The notes beneath the pieces were generated by a model. That model made no database searches, was not told the origin of the DNA, and saw nothing but the letters and a program-made list of their open reading frames with translations. The translations under genes and the position numbers were made by a program. A stretch of DNA of 64,000 nucleotides from positions 496,001 through 560,000 of the forward strand of contig JAGTXO010000004.1 of NCBI GenBank assembly GCA_019448385.1. Reading direction: 5' to 3'. Shown piece after piece: positions 18,801 to 32,400 of this stretch (the first letter of the stretch is position 1; each line of letters begins with the position of its first letter). This stretch comes from Diacronema lutheri. Lineage: Eukaryota; Haptophyta; Pavlovophyceae; Pavlovales; Pavlovaceae.

Positions 18801-21800
18801 CTGCTCGTCGCGCGTCTTGCGGAACTGGGCGACGAGGTCGCTGCTCACGTTAGCCTCAGGCTCCCACGTGTCGGCGCTCTCGTCGTAGCCCCGCCACCTG
18901 ATCCGGAACTCGAACGTCACCTTCTTGCCCGCCTTGCGGCGCTCGTCGACGACCGCCTCGACCTCGTACGTGCGCGCCTCCTCGTCGACGCTCGCGCCCG
19001 CCGCGCTCGCGCCCGTGTCCGGCCACCCAGCGACCGTGCCGCCCAGCCTCTCGGCGGCCGCGCGCAGCTGCCGCTCGCGCTGGGCGGCCGCGGCGCCTCG
19101 CGCGACCAGCGCGGGCAGCATGCCCGCGCCGCCCGCGAGGCCGTGCGCGCCGACGCTGGCGGTCATCAGCGCGTCGAGGCACGCGAACGTTGCGAGCGCA
19201 CACGCGCCATCGTCGCCGCCGCGCGGCTGCGAGCGCACGACGGGCGATGGCCGCGGCTCCCCCTCGGCCGCGAGCAGCGGCCAGATCGCACTGGCCAGCG
19301 CGACGGCATGCGCGCCGACCGCGACGGCCACGTCCGCGTCGAGCGGCGCAAAGTCGTAGCGCACGAGCGCGGCCGGGCGCGAGTCGTCCGTCGGCCGGTC
19401 GGCGACGAGCAGCCCGACCGGGCGCGGCGGCTCGCCGGACGGCGCGGCGACGGGCACGCAGAGGAGCACGACGAGCAGGCGCGGCGTGCCGCCGAGCAGC
19501 GCGCGCGCGGCATCCGCCCCGTCGGCTCCGCCGCGCGCGGCCGCGGCGAGCAGCTCGGCCGCGCGCGTCGGGCCCAGCGCCGTGCGCGCGTCCTTGCGCG
19601 CGCGTGCGCGGGCCGTGTACGCGGCGCAGGCGTCGTCGAGCACCGCCGCGCTGGGCGCGGTGCCAGTCGTCGCCCACGCGCGCAGCGCGTCGCGCACCCG
19701 CGTGACGATCGCCTGGTCGACCGCCGCCTCGCCGGCAGCGTGCGCCGGCGCGCACGCCGGCGGTGCGGCGGCAGGCGCGAGCGCGGGCGCGCCGTCGGCG
19801 CCGTCAACGCCGACGGCGCCGTCGGCGCGCCGCCACGCGAGCTTCGCCTCGATCTGCTGCCGGACGGCGTGGCAGTGCCGGTCGATGCCGCGCGCGTCGT
19901 CGAGCGCGGCCAGCGCGTCCTCAGCGGCGGGACGGCCGCTCGCGTCCGCGACGGCCTGCAGGCAGAGCAGCGCGGCCGCACGCGCGTTGCACGCGCTCTG
20001 CGGCTCGGGCGCGAGCGCGAGCTCGAGCTCGAGCGGCGACGCGCCTCGCGCCGCGGCGATCGCGTCCATCAGCACGTCCAACCGCTGCACCAGCGCCCTG
20101 TGCGCGTCGCGCGGCGCGCCCGTCGACGGCGCGCGCGAGCGCGTCGCCAGGAGCCCGAGCGCGCGCGCCGGCGCGCCCGCCGGCGTGTGCAGCACGAGCA
20201 GCGCCGCGCCCGCCAAGCTCGCGTTGCGCGTGACGAGCGCGAAGATGCGCGTCGCCTCGTGCGCGCCCACCGACGCCCAGATCGCAGCGCGATCGGCGTC
20301 CGTCTGCGCGTCGCACAGGTCGCGCACGTCGTCCGGCGCGAGCAGCGCGCCGCCGCCGGCGGAGCGCGCGACGATCGCCCGCGCCTCCGCCACGAAGACG
20401 GCCTGCGGCAGGTCGGCGTGGCGCGCGTCGACGATGGCGCGCGTCGCGTGCACGCCGAGCTCCACGCCGCGGTAGAAGGCGCGCGCGTTGGCCGCGCGCG
20501 CGTGCGCCGGCCGTCCGTCCGCGTTGCGCCTCGCGCGCGCCTGCTTGCTCGTGCGCGCGAGGCCGTCGCGTGGCGGTGGCGGCAGCGTGGCGAGGAAGCG
20601 CGCGGCGGGCGGCGGCGCGCGCACGCCGCGCTGCCGCCGTGCGATGGCCGCGAGCCGCCGGCCCGCCGCGCTGCCGCCCGCGCCGACGTGCTGCCAGCGG
20701 TTGAGCGCCGCCGGTGGCGGCGGCGGCGGCGGCGCGGCGGCGGGCGGCGGCGCGACGGCGGGCGGCGGCGCGGCGGCGGGCGGCGGCGCGGCGGTGGGCG
20801 GCGGCGCGGCGGCGGGCGGCAGCGGCGGCGGCGCGGCGGCGACGGCAGCACCAGTCGGCTTGTCCGCCCACGCACCCGAGACGCTGTCCCAGGCCTTGCC
20901 CGGTGGCGCGCGCCCACGCGGCCGCGGGTGGCGGGCTCGAGCGGCGGGGGGCGGGCGGCCGGCGCGCCAGTCGAAGACAGGTGCAACCGTGGCGGCAGGC
21001 GCCGAGTGCAGCGCGTCGGTCACAGAGCGCGTGGTGCGCGCGGCGACCGTGGCGCGCATGGCGGGCGGGCGGTGAGCAGCGCCCGCCGGCGCGCCGGCGG
21101 GCGCGGCAGCCGGCGCGCCGGCGGGCGCGGCCGCCTCGAGCCCGGCGGAGGCGCCGCGCTTGCGCTTGCGCGTGCCGCCGCGCGTGCGCCTGCGCGCGCG
21201 CCCGCCGCGCGCCCGTGCGGCCTGCGCGTCGCCAGCCGCGTCGCCGGCCGCGTCGCCGCGCCGCACGTAGACGATCGCGAACGCCTCCTCGCCGGTCCCG
21301 TCGACGCCGCCGCGCGCGCGGCGTAGGACCGACCGCCACTGCAGCCGCCGCGCGCGGCCGGGCTCGCACGCAAACCAGCGCCCACCGCGCCTGACGACGG
21401 CCACAAAGTCGTCGTCGCGCCGCCCGCGCCGGCGCGTGCGCAGCAGCACGCACTGCACGTCGAGCCAGCCCTCGTGCCAGTCGGCCGTGCTGGGGGCGAC
21501 GCGAATCGACTGCGGGAGCTCGACGCCAAAGCCGGCGAGGCGCACGATGTGCGCGACGATGACGCTCGAAATGGCGGGGGCGCTCGACGGGTCGTCCGCT
21601 GCAGCGAGCACCGCCTCGCCCCAGTGCTCACGCGTGACGCAATCCGCGTCCTCGACGTGCACGTGCGCCACGCTCGCGCCGAGCTGGTGCAGCAACGCGC
21701 AGATGTCGGCGTCGACCGTCCTCTCCTCCTCGGCCGCCTCGGCCGTGCCGCGGGCGGCGGCGTCGCCCGCCGGCTGCCCGAGGTACGCGATCGCCCGCTC

Positions 21801-24800
21801 GACGGCCGCGCGCTCCGCACGCGCTGCGCTGGCGATCGCCGCATTGCCGACGGGCGCGCGCAGCGCCGCGATCGCGTCTTGCAACGCCGTCGCGTCGCCC
21901 GCCGCCGCCGCCGCCGTCACCGCCGCCGCGCTCGCGGTGCCGTGCGCGACGGCGTGCAGCGCGGCGGCGCGCGCGGCGGGGATGCGCCCGTCCAGCGCGA
22001 GCACGAGCGGCGGCCCGGCCGGCGTCTGCTGCCGCCGGTGCCGCCGGCTCGCAGCCGGGTGGTCGGTGCGCGCGCGCTCGAGCCGCGCGCGCCGCTCGAC
22101 GACGCGCGCCCAGAAGGCCTGCACCCTCGGCTGCGCGAATGCAAGCCAGCCGGCGCCGCGCGTCACGACGTGCACGACGATCCGGTCCTCGTGCCTGAGG
22201 TACTGCACGTAGAGCGCTTTGCTCACGCCGAGGACGTGCATGCCGAGCTGCAGCTGATCGCGGTGCGGCTGCGGCGGCCCGTCCTCGTGCGCCGTGGCGC
22301 CCGCCTTGGTGAGCGTCTTCACCTCGACGAGGACCTGCTCGTTGTTTTCGGGGAGGATGGCGAGCCCGTCCGGCGAGAAGGCGAACGGCGCGCTCTTGTC
22401 GTGCGGGTCCGCACGCACCATCGGCAGGTTGCACACGACGGTGATGCCGTACGCGGCCGCCAGCTTGCGCAGCGCGACGGCCTCGCCGAGGATGCCCGCG
22501 GTCGTCGCCTTGGTCCGCACCTCGCGCCGCCGCCGGTGCACGTACTCGTCGGTGAGCGTCTCGTGCGCGACGCCGGCGTTGTCGTTCACGACGTCGCCAA
22601 CCTTGCTGCCCGTGACCTCCTCCCATCGCTCGTCGTGCCAGCGCGGGCTGCGCTGCGCGGGCGCGCCCGCGCCGACGGCGTCGAGCACGCGGCGCAGCGC
22701 TGTGCCGTCGGGCGCAGCAGGCACGCGCGCGCGGTCCTGGGCCTCGCGAGCGTCGAGGACGCGGCCCGTAGTGGAATCTTGGGGTAGGTCGAGCTTGCTC
22801 GCCTCGCCGTAGCGGCTCTCCAGCTGGCGCGGTGCGTCGGCAGGGCCGCCGTCCGTGCGCGCACCCGACGCGCCCGCCAGTGCACGCGGCGCAGCGTCCG
22901 AGGCGCCCGCCGCGCCCGCGCCGCCGCCAATCGCGCCAGCGCACGCGCGCGCCGCGACCTGCGGACGGCCAGCCGCAGGGACCTCGTCCGCTCGGCCGGC
23001 CGCTGCGTCGGCCGTCCGCTTGGCCACCTCGCGCACGTCTCCGAGCGCGAGCGTGGCTGGCGCCGTCGAGCTCCCGTGGTCTTTGTCCCAACATTTGAGC
23101 AGCCCGCCAAGGAAGGGCGTGCCCGTCGGGCGGTCCTCGGGCACCTCCGCCAGGATCGCGTCGACGCGCAGCGCGGCCGCCACATCGCAAAACGCGCGCG
23201 CGGCGCGCGCCATCCGCTCGGCGCGCGCGCCGCCGTCGTCCGCCGCGCGGCGGATGGCGTGGCTCACGTGCGCGACGCGGAGCGAGACGACGGCGTGCGC
23301 CGGCGCGTCGGCGCCCGTGCCGAGCGTGTGCCGCCGGATGGCCAGCTGCCCATCGCCCATGCGCGGCGGCAGCGACGCGCACGCCGCGACGGTCGTCGTG
23401 CCGGCCGCGCTGTCGCACAGCCAGCTCGCCTCGCCGCCGCCCGCAAACTCAAAGGTCGCGAAGCCCTCGCGGCCGAAAAGCGCGACGAAGTGGTCGAGCA
23501 CCGCCTTGTTGATCGCGCGCGCCGCCGGCCGCGTCGATGCGCCGCGGGCAGCGCCACCCGCCGCGCCGCGCGCATCGCTGCACGTCGCAGGGCAGGTGCA
23601 GCCGGACGCGCGCACGCCGTCCGACCGCGTCCGCGGCAGCTCGAGCTCGCGCACCTTGGGGCAGAACCAGAGCGGGTTGGACGCCTCGAGGCACAGCACG
23701 ACGAGCCGCCCGTCCGTGCCGGCCAGCGCGCGCGCGTCGCGCAGCAGCTCGACGGCGAGCTCGGACGTCGCCGCGTGCACCGCCGGCTCGCCCGTCGCGC
23801 GGTCGGGCGGGAAGAGGCCACCGCCGACGAGCGGGCTGGGGCAGCGGCCGAGCATCACGAGCAGCGGCGGCGGCGGCGTCTGCGGCGCCTGCTGCCCGAC
23901 CGCAGCCGCCGTCAGCCCGGCCAGGTCGGAGCTCGTGCGGAGGGCCTTGAGCGCGACGCGCGAGCCGGTGCCCGCCTGCTCGGAAAACGTGGCGAGCATG
24001 GCGCACGTGCTCGCCCTCGCGCCGCACTGCCAGCTGACGCGCGCGAGGAGGCCTTCCAGCGTGTCGTTTTCGCGCGGCCGCGTGACCGCGTCGAGCGCCG
24101 CCGGGCCGAGCTGGAGGCTGCCGGGCGTGACGCACAGCACCGCCTCGTGGTAGGCGCGCAGCAGCTCCCTCGGCAGCTGCTCGGCGGGCGTCGCCGCCTG
24201 CCCGCCCACCCACCGTGCACCGTGGCCGCCGTCGCCCGCGCCCGCGAGCCGCACCGCCGGCCCGCCCGTGATCGCCGAGGTCGGCGGCGTGCCGAGCGCG
24301 TCGACGAGCGCGCGCACGGGCGCGACACGCCTGCGCGCAGCGTCCGCGCCGACGGCGAGCGCGGCGATCTGAGCGCCCTCCCATGCGCGCTCCCTCGCGT
24401 CGTCCCGCGCGGCCGCCGGCGCGGCGCCCGGCCGCGCGCCGGGCGGCACCGCGCACGCCGCCGCGACGACCTCCGCGCGCGCGCCGGCGGCGTCGGGCGC
24501 GTGCAGCTGCGCGATCGCGCCAAAGAGCGCGGCGGCCGAGCGGTAGCGGCCGTGCGCCGCGACGAGCGCGTAGAGCACGCGCAGCGCGGCCACGCCCGCC
24601 TGGTCGGGCGCGTCGTCAGCGATTTGCTCGACCTCCCACGTGCGCGTGGGCGGCGGGCTGCCGTCGGCCGGGTCCGGACGCAGCGCCCACGCGCGCTCGA
24701 CGATCGCGTTGAACACGTCGCGCGCGGCGCCCTCGTCAAACTCGGCGGCGCCCGCCGCGTGCGCGCACCACCCGTGCACGCGCGACGTGGGCGCGTCCAC

Positions 24801-26349
24801 GGCGCGCTGCACGACGAGCACCGCCGGCCGGTCGACGCAGCCGAGGCTCACCGCCGCGTGCTTGCCCTCGAGCAGCGCCGCCGCCGCAGCCTCGACCAAG
24901 GCGTCACCAGGCGCGTCGCCGACGACGACGGCACAGCCGTCGCCGTACTCGGCCTGCATCGCGGCGACGCACGACGCGACAAAGTCGCCGCCCGCGGCCG
25001 CCGCGTGTCGCGCCGCCAGCATCCGGCGCGCGATGGCAAGCCAGACGTACTCGGCCGGCGCGCGCGCGGCGCGCGCGCGAGGCGCGCCGGCCGCGCCGCG
25101 TGCGCCCGCGCGTGCGCCTCCAGCGGCCGCAACGGCCGAGGCGGCTGGAGCGGCGGTGAGCGTGCGCCGCGCGCGCTTCGCCGGCCGCGCGATGGGCGAT
25201 GCACCCGCCATCGCACCGCCCGCAGCAGCCGGTGCGGCCGCCACAGCGCCCGCCGCAACGCCACTCGTCACGACGCCCGTGGCGGGCGGCGCGGCGTCGG
25301 ACGCGGCCGCCTCGACGGGCGTCGCGCAACTACCGCCAGCGGTCGCGGACGCGCCCGGCGACGCGTCGGCGAGGAGGTGGCGCAGCACGCCGCGCGCGAG
25401 CGCGACTCGCACGGCGAGCGTCAGCGCGCGCAGGCGGTCGGAAGGCGAGGCGTCGCGCTCGGCGTCGGCGGACGTGGCGGCAGCAGGCGGGGCGGCGGGC
25501 GGCACGGCGGCGGACTGGGCGGCCGCCGGCGCAACCTCGTCGGCCTTGGCCAGCCAGACGAGCCCGGCGACTGCGAGCACGACGCTGTACGCGCCGACAT
25601 CGTCACCCGCAACGCGCGCCAGCCGGGCGTGGGCGTCGGCCTCGGACACGGCGACGTGGAAGAGCACGTCGTCGCGGGCAGCTTGCTCGGCAAACTGACG
25701 CAGCTGCTTGGCCATCGTCACGCCGGCGACGCACGCCTCGCCCGCCTCTGCCTCGACCTGCTCGTCCTGGCCGATGGCGGACGCGCCGGCCTCGGCGCCA
25801 GCGTCGAGTGTCCGGCGGCGCTCGAGGGCAAAGCCACGCACACAGACGCTCTGGAGGCCGCCGAGCGCGCCCGCCTTCTCGTGCAGCGCGCACGACAGCT
25901 CGACCACCGAGTCCACGCGCCTCGCGGCGGCGCCCCCCCGCTCGCCGCGCGTGGCCGCGCGCACGACGAATACCGTGAATTGCGCGCGCTTCGCCGCGCG
26001 CGCCGACGCGCACGCGTGCTTCAGGAGCCGGCAAAGCGCGGGCCTTTGCGCCGCTGCGCCCCGCGTGCACAGCAGCAGTTGGCCGCGCTCGTCGCCCAGC
26101 TCCTGCTCGACGGCGGCCTCGAGCGCGTCGTCCGTCAAATCGCCGTGCTCCGTCGAGGCGAGCGCGCGCGCAGCCGCGAGCGCCAGCTCGCCTGCGCCCG
26201 CGCGCCGCCGGCGGCGCGCACCGGCGGGCGCGTGCGGCGCCGACGCGTGTGACGACGCCGCCGCGTCCGCGCGCGCACACGCGGCGCGCAACGCCTCACG
26301 CGCCGAGGCGGCCGCGCGCGCCCTGGGCGCGAGCTTCAAGAACGTGCGC

Positions 26350-26429
<80 letters not shown>

Positions 26430-29400
26430 GGCCGGCGGCGGCGGTGGCGGCGGTGGCGGCGCGGCCACGGCGGCGGCAGCAGCGGCGGCGGCGGCGGTGG
26501 CGGCGGCGGCGGCGCCCAGCGCGGGCGGCGGCGGCGTGGCGGCGGCGGTGGCGGCGGCGGTGACGCCAGCGGCGGCCTTGGCGCCGCGCGTCTGCGGCGG
26601 CGTTTCGGCGCCATCGGGGCTGCCCCCGCCGCGCACCGCGCTCGTGACCGCGCAGACGCCGCCCGGCGCACGATCGCTGGCCGCGCCGGTCAGCGCGACG
26701 CGGAGGCGCTCGCCGACAGCGTACATGTCCGCCACGCTGAACGTGCGCGGCGCGGACGAGCAGCCCGCCGCGGCGAGCGCGTCGTTGAGCGCGCCCACTA
26801 TCGCGAGGCCGCACGTCGCGCCACGCTGCGCCGCCTCGTTGAGCAGCAGCGCGCGGCGCACGCGCGAAATGTCGAGACCCGCCGCGTGCAGCGTGGCAGT
26901 TATCGCCTTGGCGAGCATGAGCGCCTGCCTGCAGGGCGACGCGAGCGTGTCGACGAGCACCGCGTCGTAGCGATGCTCGCCCGCGCGCGCGACGCGCACA
27001 AGGCGCAACGCGGTGAAATGGCCGGAGGCGAGCTGCGCGCCGTCGTCACCGCCCGCGCCGCCGCGCTCGTCCGACGGGCTCCACACGCCGATGACAGCCT
27101 GCGTTGTCGCCTCGCTGCGCAGGCGGTGCAGCAGCGCGGCGCGCTCGGCGTCGTCCTGAAACACCGCGGGTTGCGCGGCGAGCGGCACGTGGCAGACATG
27201 CCCGCCGCCGGCCTGCCCGTGCACGCGCAGCACGACCTCGCAGCACGCGTCGACGGTTGAGGCGAGCATGTCGCCGCTGGCGATGCGCTCCACCTCTGCC
27301 TGCGGGAGGCCGGCGCTCGCGGCGGCGGCGGCCAGCCGGCGCGCAGCCGCGTCGCCCGCCCACGCAAGCAGCGCCGAGTTGGCGGGTTGGAGGGGAAGCT
27401 CAAGGGCGGCTGGTTCGGTGGCGGTAGCCTCGTTGGCAACGGGCACGTTGGCGGTGCGCGCGTTGGCGGCGGGCGCGGCGGCGATGGCTGGTGCGGCGGA
27501 AGACGCGCCCGCGGCGGCGGGCGCGGACGCGGCAGCGGCAGCGGCTAGTGGGGCGGGGAAAACGCCGTCGGTGGCAGGCGCGGAGGCGAATGCAGGAGCA
27601 ACTAGTGGGGCGGGAAAATCGGCGGCAGGCGCGAAGGCGGATGCAGCAGCGGCTAGTGCGGCGGGGAAAACACCGTCGGCGGCAGGCGCGAAGGCGGATG
27701 CAGGAGCGCCCAGCGGGGCGCAGAAAACACCGTCGGCGGCAGGCGCGAAGGCGACAGCAGCAGCGGCCAGTGGAGCGGAGGCGCAGGGCCACGCGCGCGC
27801 CAGCCGTGCAAGCCCAAGCCGCGCGCGAGCGACGCACGCGCCGATGGCCGAGGCGGCGGCGCAGGCCACGACGTGGCCTGGCACCGGTGTGGCCAGCCGC
27901 TCGCGGGTGTGCACGTCGAGCCGCGCCCCACGCCAAGAGCGGCGGCGCGCTGAACGGAGGCGCGCGACCCCGATCGATCCGCCCGCGCACGCGCGCGCCG
28001 GCTCAGTGTGGCCAACGCGCGCCGCTATGCAAGGCGCGCGCGCGATAACGGCGGCTGTCGGCCGTGGCGTGCGCGTGGCGGCGCCGCGGCGACGGGCGCG
28101 GCACACGAGCCGCTCGGGCGCGCCGCCGCCGCGCGGCACGATGTCGAGCAGCACGGTCACGCCGCGCGCGCGCGCGACCGCCGTGCACGCGAGCCGCACG
28201 GGCAGCGGCGGCCCGTCCGGGCGCGCGAGCGCCGCCACCTCGGCGTCGGTGAGGCTGTGCAGCTCGCGGCGCGCGCGCGCGAACGCGGCGATGTCCGCGC
28301 GCAGCTCCGCGTCCGTGCCGAGCGCGGCACGCGCGTGCACGGGGAGCGACGCGCGCAGCGCGTGGAGCACGCCGCCGCGCGCGCCGCGCGGCGCCGGCGC
28401 GCGCTCGCGCTCAGCGCGCGCGGCGCGCGTGAGCTCGCGCACCGCGCGCGCGAGATTGCGCCGCGCGGCCGCGACGGGAGGGCTAGGTGCGCGCGCGCGC
28501 CGGTTGTAGCGCGGCCGCGCCGAGTCGAGGGGCGGCGGACGCGGTGCGTACGCCGCGGCGCGGCCCGCGCGCCAAAAGGCCGGCGGCGGGCGCAGCTCCG
28601 TCGCGTCGACCGCGGCCGCGAGCGCGCCGAGCGCGGCGTCGCTGTCGCCCGCCGCGTCGGCCGCGTCGACGAGCACGAAGAGCGCGCCGAGCGCGCGCGA
28701 CGCGGCCGCCTGCGCGGCGGTGGGGCGGGCGCAGGCAGCGACGCATGCGGCCGCCATGCCGCGCGCCGCGGCGAACGCCGGTGACGTGACGGCCGCGCCG
28801 ATGGCAACGGCGGCGGCGGCGACGGTGGAGGCGGCAGCGCCGGCGATGGAGGTGGCAGCGGCGGCGGCGCTTGCCATCGCGCGGCGCGCGAGACGCGAGG
28901 CGCCACCGACCGCCGCCGCCGCAGCGCGCGCTGCGCGCGCGCCGGTGGCGCGCATCGTCGCCGCGCCAGGCGCCGCCGCGCCGACGCCGCCGGCGCCCGC
29001 GCCGTCGCCGCTCTCGGCCGTGCAGGGCTCCGATGGCGAACCCGGCGTGCGCTGGCGCGTGATGCGCGCGCCGAGGCGCGCGCTCCGCGCCGCGCGGCCG
29101 GCGACGTCGAGGAAGCGCCGTGCGCGCGCCGCGCGCAGGCCACGCGCGCGCGGCGGCGCACCGACAGGCGCCGAGCGCCGCGGCGCGCACGCCGGCGCGT
29201 CGCTGTCGGGTTGCGCAGCGCGCGCGCGGGAACTCGGCGCGGCGTGTGCGGGCGGCGGGCGCGCGCCCGCGCGGCGCAGAGGCGCGAGGCGCCGGCCGCA
29301 GACGAGGCGTGTGCGCAACCAGGACGGCGAGGGCCGCAGGGCGCCGTCGACGTCGCGCATCGGCGGGCCGCGAGCCCGCCGCGCAGCCGTGCGGCGCGCG

Positions 29401-32400
29401 CGAGGCGCTCGGCGGCGCGCGCGCCGCACGGCGCGCGCGGCGGCGCGCACGCCAGCGACGGCTGCGGCCACGCCGCGCGCCAACACGGCCGCGGCGTGCG
29501 CCATCGCACCGAGCACGGCGCGTGGCGCGCCGAGCAAGCGCAGCAAGCGCGACGCCGTCGCGCGCGCCGGCGCACCGTGTGCAGGGGCCTCGCCAGCGCC
29601 AGCACCGACGCCGCCATCGCCGCAGCCGCAGGTGGCGTCGCCGCCGCCGCAGGCGTCGCGACGGACGCCGCCGCCGCCGAAACAACCGCCGCACACGTCG
29701 CCGCCGACGTTGCCACCCCAGCCGCCGTTGCGTGCGCAGGTGGCTGCGGCGCGTGCGTGCGGGAGGCGTGCCGTGCGGCGCGCATCACACGGGCTGCGCG
29801 ACGCGAGCGACGCCGCCGGGGGCCCCGCTGCGCCAGGCGCGCCGTGCGCGCCAGCCTCGCCGGCCTCGCCGGCGCGCGGTCGCGCGCTCGCCTCGACGTG
29901 GCCGCCTCCGCCGCCATCGCCGCCGTCGAACCGGGCGGCGGAGGGCTGCCGCTCGAACCGCTCGTCGGCGTCGGCCGCCACCGCCGCCTCGCGCTCCGCC
30001 GCCGCGGCGGCCGCACGGCGCGCGTGGCGGAGCGCGCGGCCGCCGTCCGCTGCGCGGCGTGGCGGCGCGGGCGCGGGCTTCGGCGCGCGCGGCCCCTCGG
30101 CGCGCTCGCGGAGCACGGCGAGCGGCGTGCCCGTGGCGACGCTCGTGCAGACGCGCCGCAAGGCGGCGCTTACGCACGCGTGGACGACGCGCGCCGTCCG
30201 CTTGTCGGCGGCGCGCGCGGCGCGGCGCGCGGCCTTGGCGGCGGCCTTTTTGGCGCGCCTCTGCTCCGCCTGCTCCGACAGCGCGCGCGCCTGGCGCTCG
30301 GCTGCGAGCGCGTCCTCGGGCGAAACGGTCGGCCTCGGCGGCCGCGCGCGCGCGCTGCGACGCTGCGCGCTGCGGCGGTCGGACGGCGGCTGCCGCGGCG
30401 GCGAGGACGGCGAGCGCGAGCTCGGCGTGGGCGACCAATCGCCGCTGACGGTTGCGAGCGGCGCAAACGGGTTGTCGTCCCCGCGACCCGCGGCGTGCGA
30501 CAGTGCACGCGGCGTCGGGCGCCGGCCGACCGCTGGCGGGCCCCACTCGGACGGCGGCTCCGAGGGCGAGCGCGCCGTCGGCGCCGCGCGTTGCGCGGCC
30601 GGCGGCGCCTCCCGGTCCAGCGCCGCCTGCTCTCTCGCCGCGGCCTGCTCGTCACCCTCCGGCACGCCACGCGGCGCGAGCACCGCGGTGGCGCAGCGCG
30701 TCGCGTTGAGCAACGCCGCCTCCATCTGCCGCACGCTGGCCTTGGCGCACGCCACACCCTGTCTCGCCCGGCGCAGCGCCTCGTGCGCGCGGCGCACATC
30801 CGCGTCGGCATCTTCGCGCATGCCAAAGTGCGCCTGTTGCAGCCGCAGGTCCGCAGGGCGCCCCTGCGCGCGAGGGGCACGGGCGCGGCGGCGCGCAGGT
30901 GACGGAGCTGGCGCGCCGTTCTGCGCTGCGCGCACGCCAATCGACGGGCGCGCGCGCGGCGGGGCGCGCGCGCGCGCGCGCGCGCGCGCGCTGCCTACCC
31001 AGCCGCCGGCCGGCTCGCGCGAGCGCGCCAGCTGCTCCGCCGCCTCGGCGTCGAGCACGCGCTGCTGCGCCTCCTCCTCGCCCAGTGCAGCGAGGTGCAG
31101 CCGGCGGGCTGCCTTGCGGCAGTTGCCCTCCGCCTTGCCCACGGCCTTGCGCGCCGCGTCGACGGGGTCGTCGTTGGCTCTGGCGCGCCTGCGCTTGCCC
31201 TTGTCGGCGGGCGGCGGCTCGGCGCGCTGCAGCGTGCCGAGCGCGTCGTCGGCTCCGCGCGCGGCCGCCCGCGGGCGGCGGGCCCCAAAAAGCGCACCGG
31301 TCGCCGTGCGCGCCGCGCAAGCAACGACCAGCGCTGACATGCCGGCGAAGACCGCACCGCCCAGCGCCACGGTTGCCACGATGCGCAGCGTCCCGTGCGC
31401 AAGCTGCGCTGCCTCCGCCGCTTTGGCGGCCTCGCGCGCGCGCGCATCGGCGGCTCTCATCTCGTGCAGCAGCCCGGCCGCGCCGCTCGCGCCGTCGCGG
31501 CCGCGCGCGAGCTCGCACAGCACCGCCGCCGCGCGCCGCGTGGGCTCGCGCGCGAGCAGCTGCGCGCCGCCGTCGGGGCGCAGCTTCTCAACGAACTCGA
31601 CAAACGTCGCGTCGCGCCAGAGGGACATGCGGAAGGCCCTGTGCACCGCCCCCTCCTGCTCGCGCATCCGCCGTGCCGCCCGCCTGCCGTCGCGCGCGTG
31701 CGCGTGCGCGGCCGCGTCGACTCCCGCGACGCCGCGCTGCGCGTCGCGCGCGGCCGACGACGGCGCCGCCGCGCTGCCCGCCAAGGGCGCCGCAGCGGCG
31801 ACGCGCGCGTGCGGAGCGACGGGATCGCCGGCGGCCGGCGGCTCGGCGCGCTGCGGCGTGCCGTTTGCTCCGCGCGCGGCCGTCCCGGGGGAGATGGCCG
31901 CGATGGCGCCGCCAGCCGCGCCGCGCGCCAGCCACGCGCATAGGCTGCCGACGAGCTCGCCGAGACCCCCGACGGTCGCCGCGGCGGCGAGTGCGCCGGG
32001 CTTGCCGGCCGACAGCGGCTCGCGAGCGTCGTCGTCGCAGCCGCCGGCACCCGTCTTGGCGAGTGCGTCGCGCTCGCCCTCGACGCCCGCCACGACCGCC
32101 GCCCCTCCGTCGTCCGCCGCGCCGGCCGCGCGCGCGGCCGGGCGCAGAGGAGGCGTGCCGGTGCAGCCGTCGCCGCTCGTCTTCGCCGTTTCCTCCACTT
32201 TGGTCACTTCGTCGCCACCTGCGCCATCTCCGACGCCGGGGCCCTTGGTCACGCTTGCCGCCATGCGCGCCGTGCCCGCCGGCCAGCCCGCCGACTGCTC
32301 GAGCGCGGCGGCGAGCGGCGCGACGCGCGTCGACTCGGGCGCGCTCTCGTCATCGGGCTCGAGCGCGTTGTGCAGGCGCGCGAGCGCGCGCTCGACGGCC

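Noticed and set aside
21180-21760. USP or Josephin domain in the polyprotein (DFVAVVRRGGRWFACEP ... EEAFAIVYVRR)
   Set aside because: The end resembles a USP His box, but the GH pair and any Cys box are missing; too weak to annotate.
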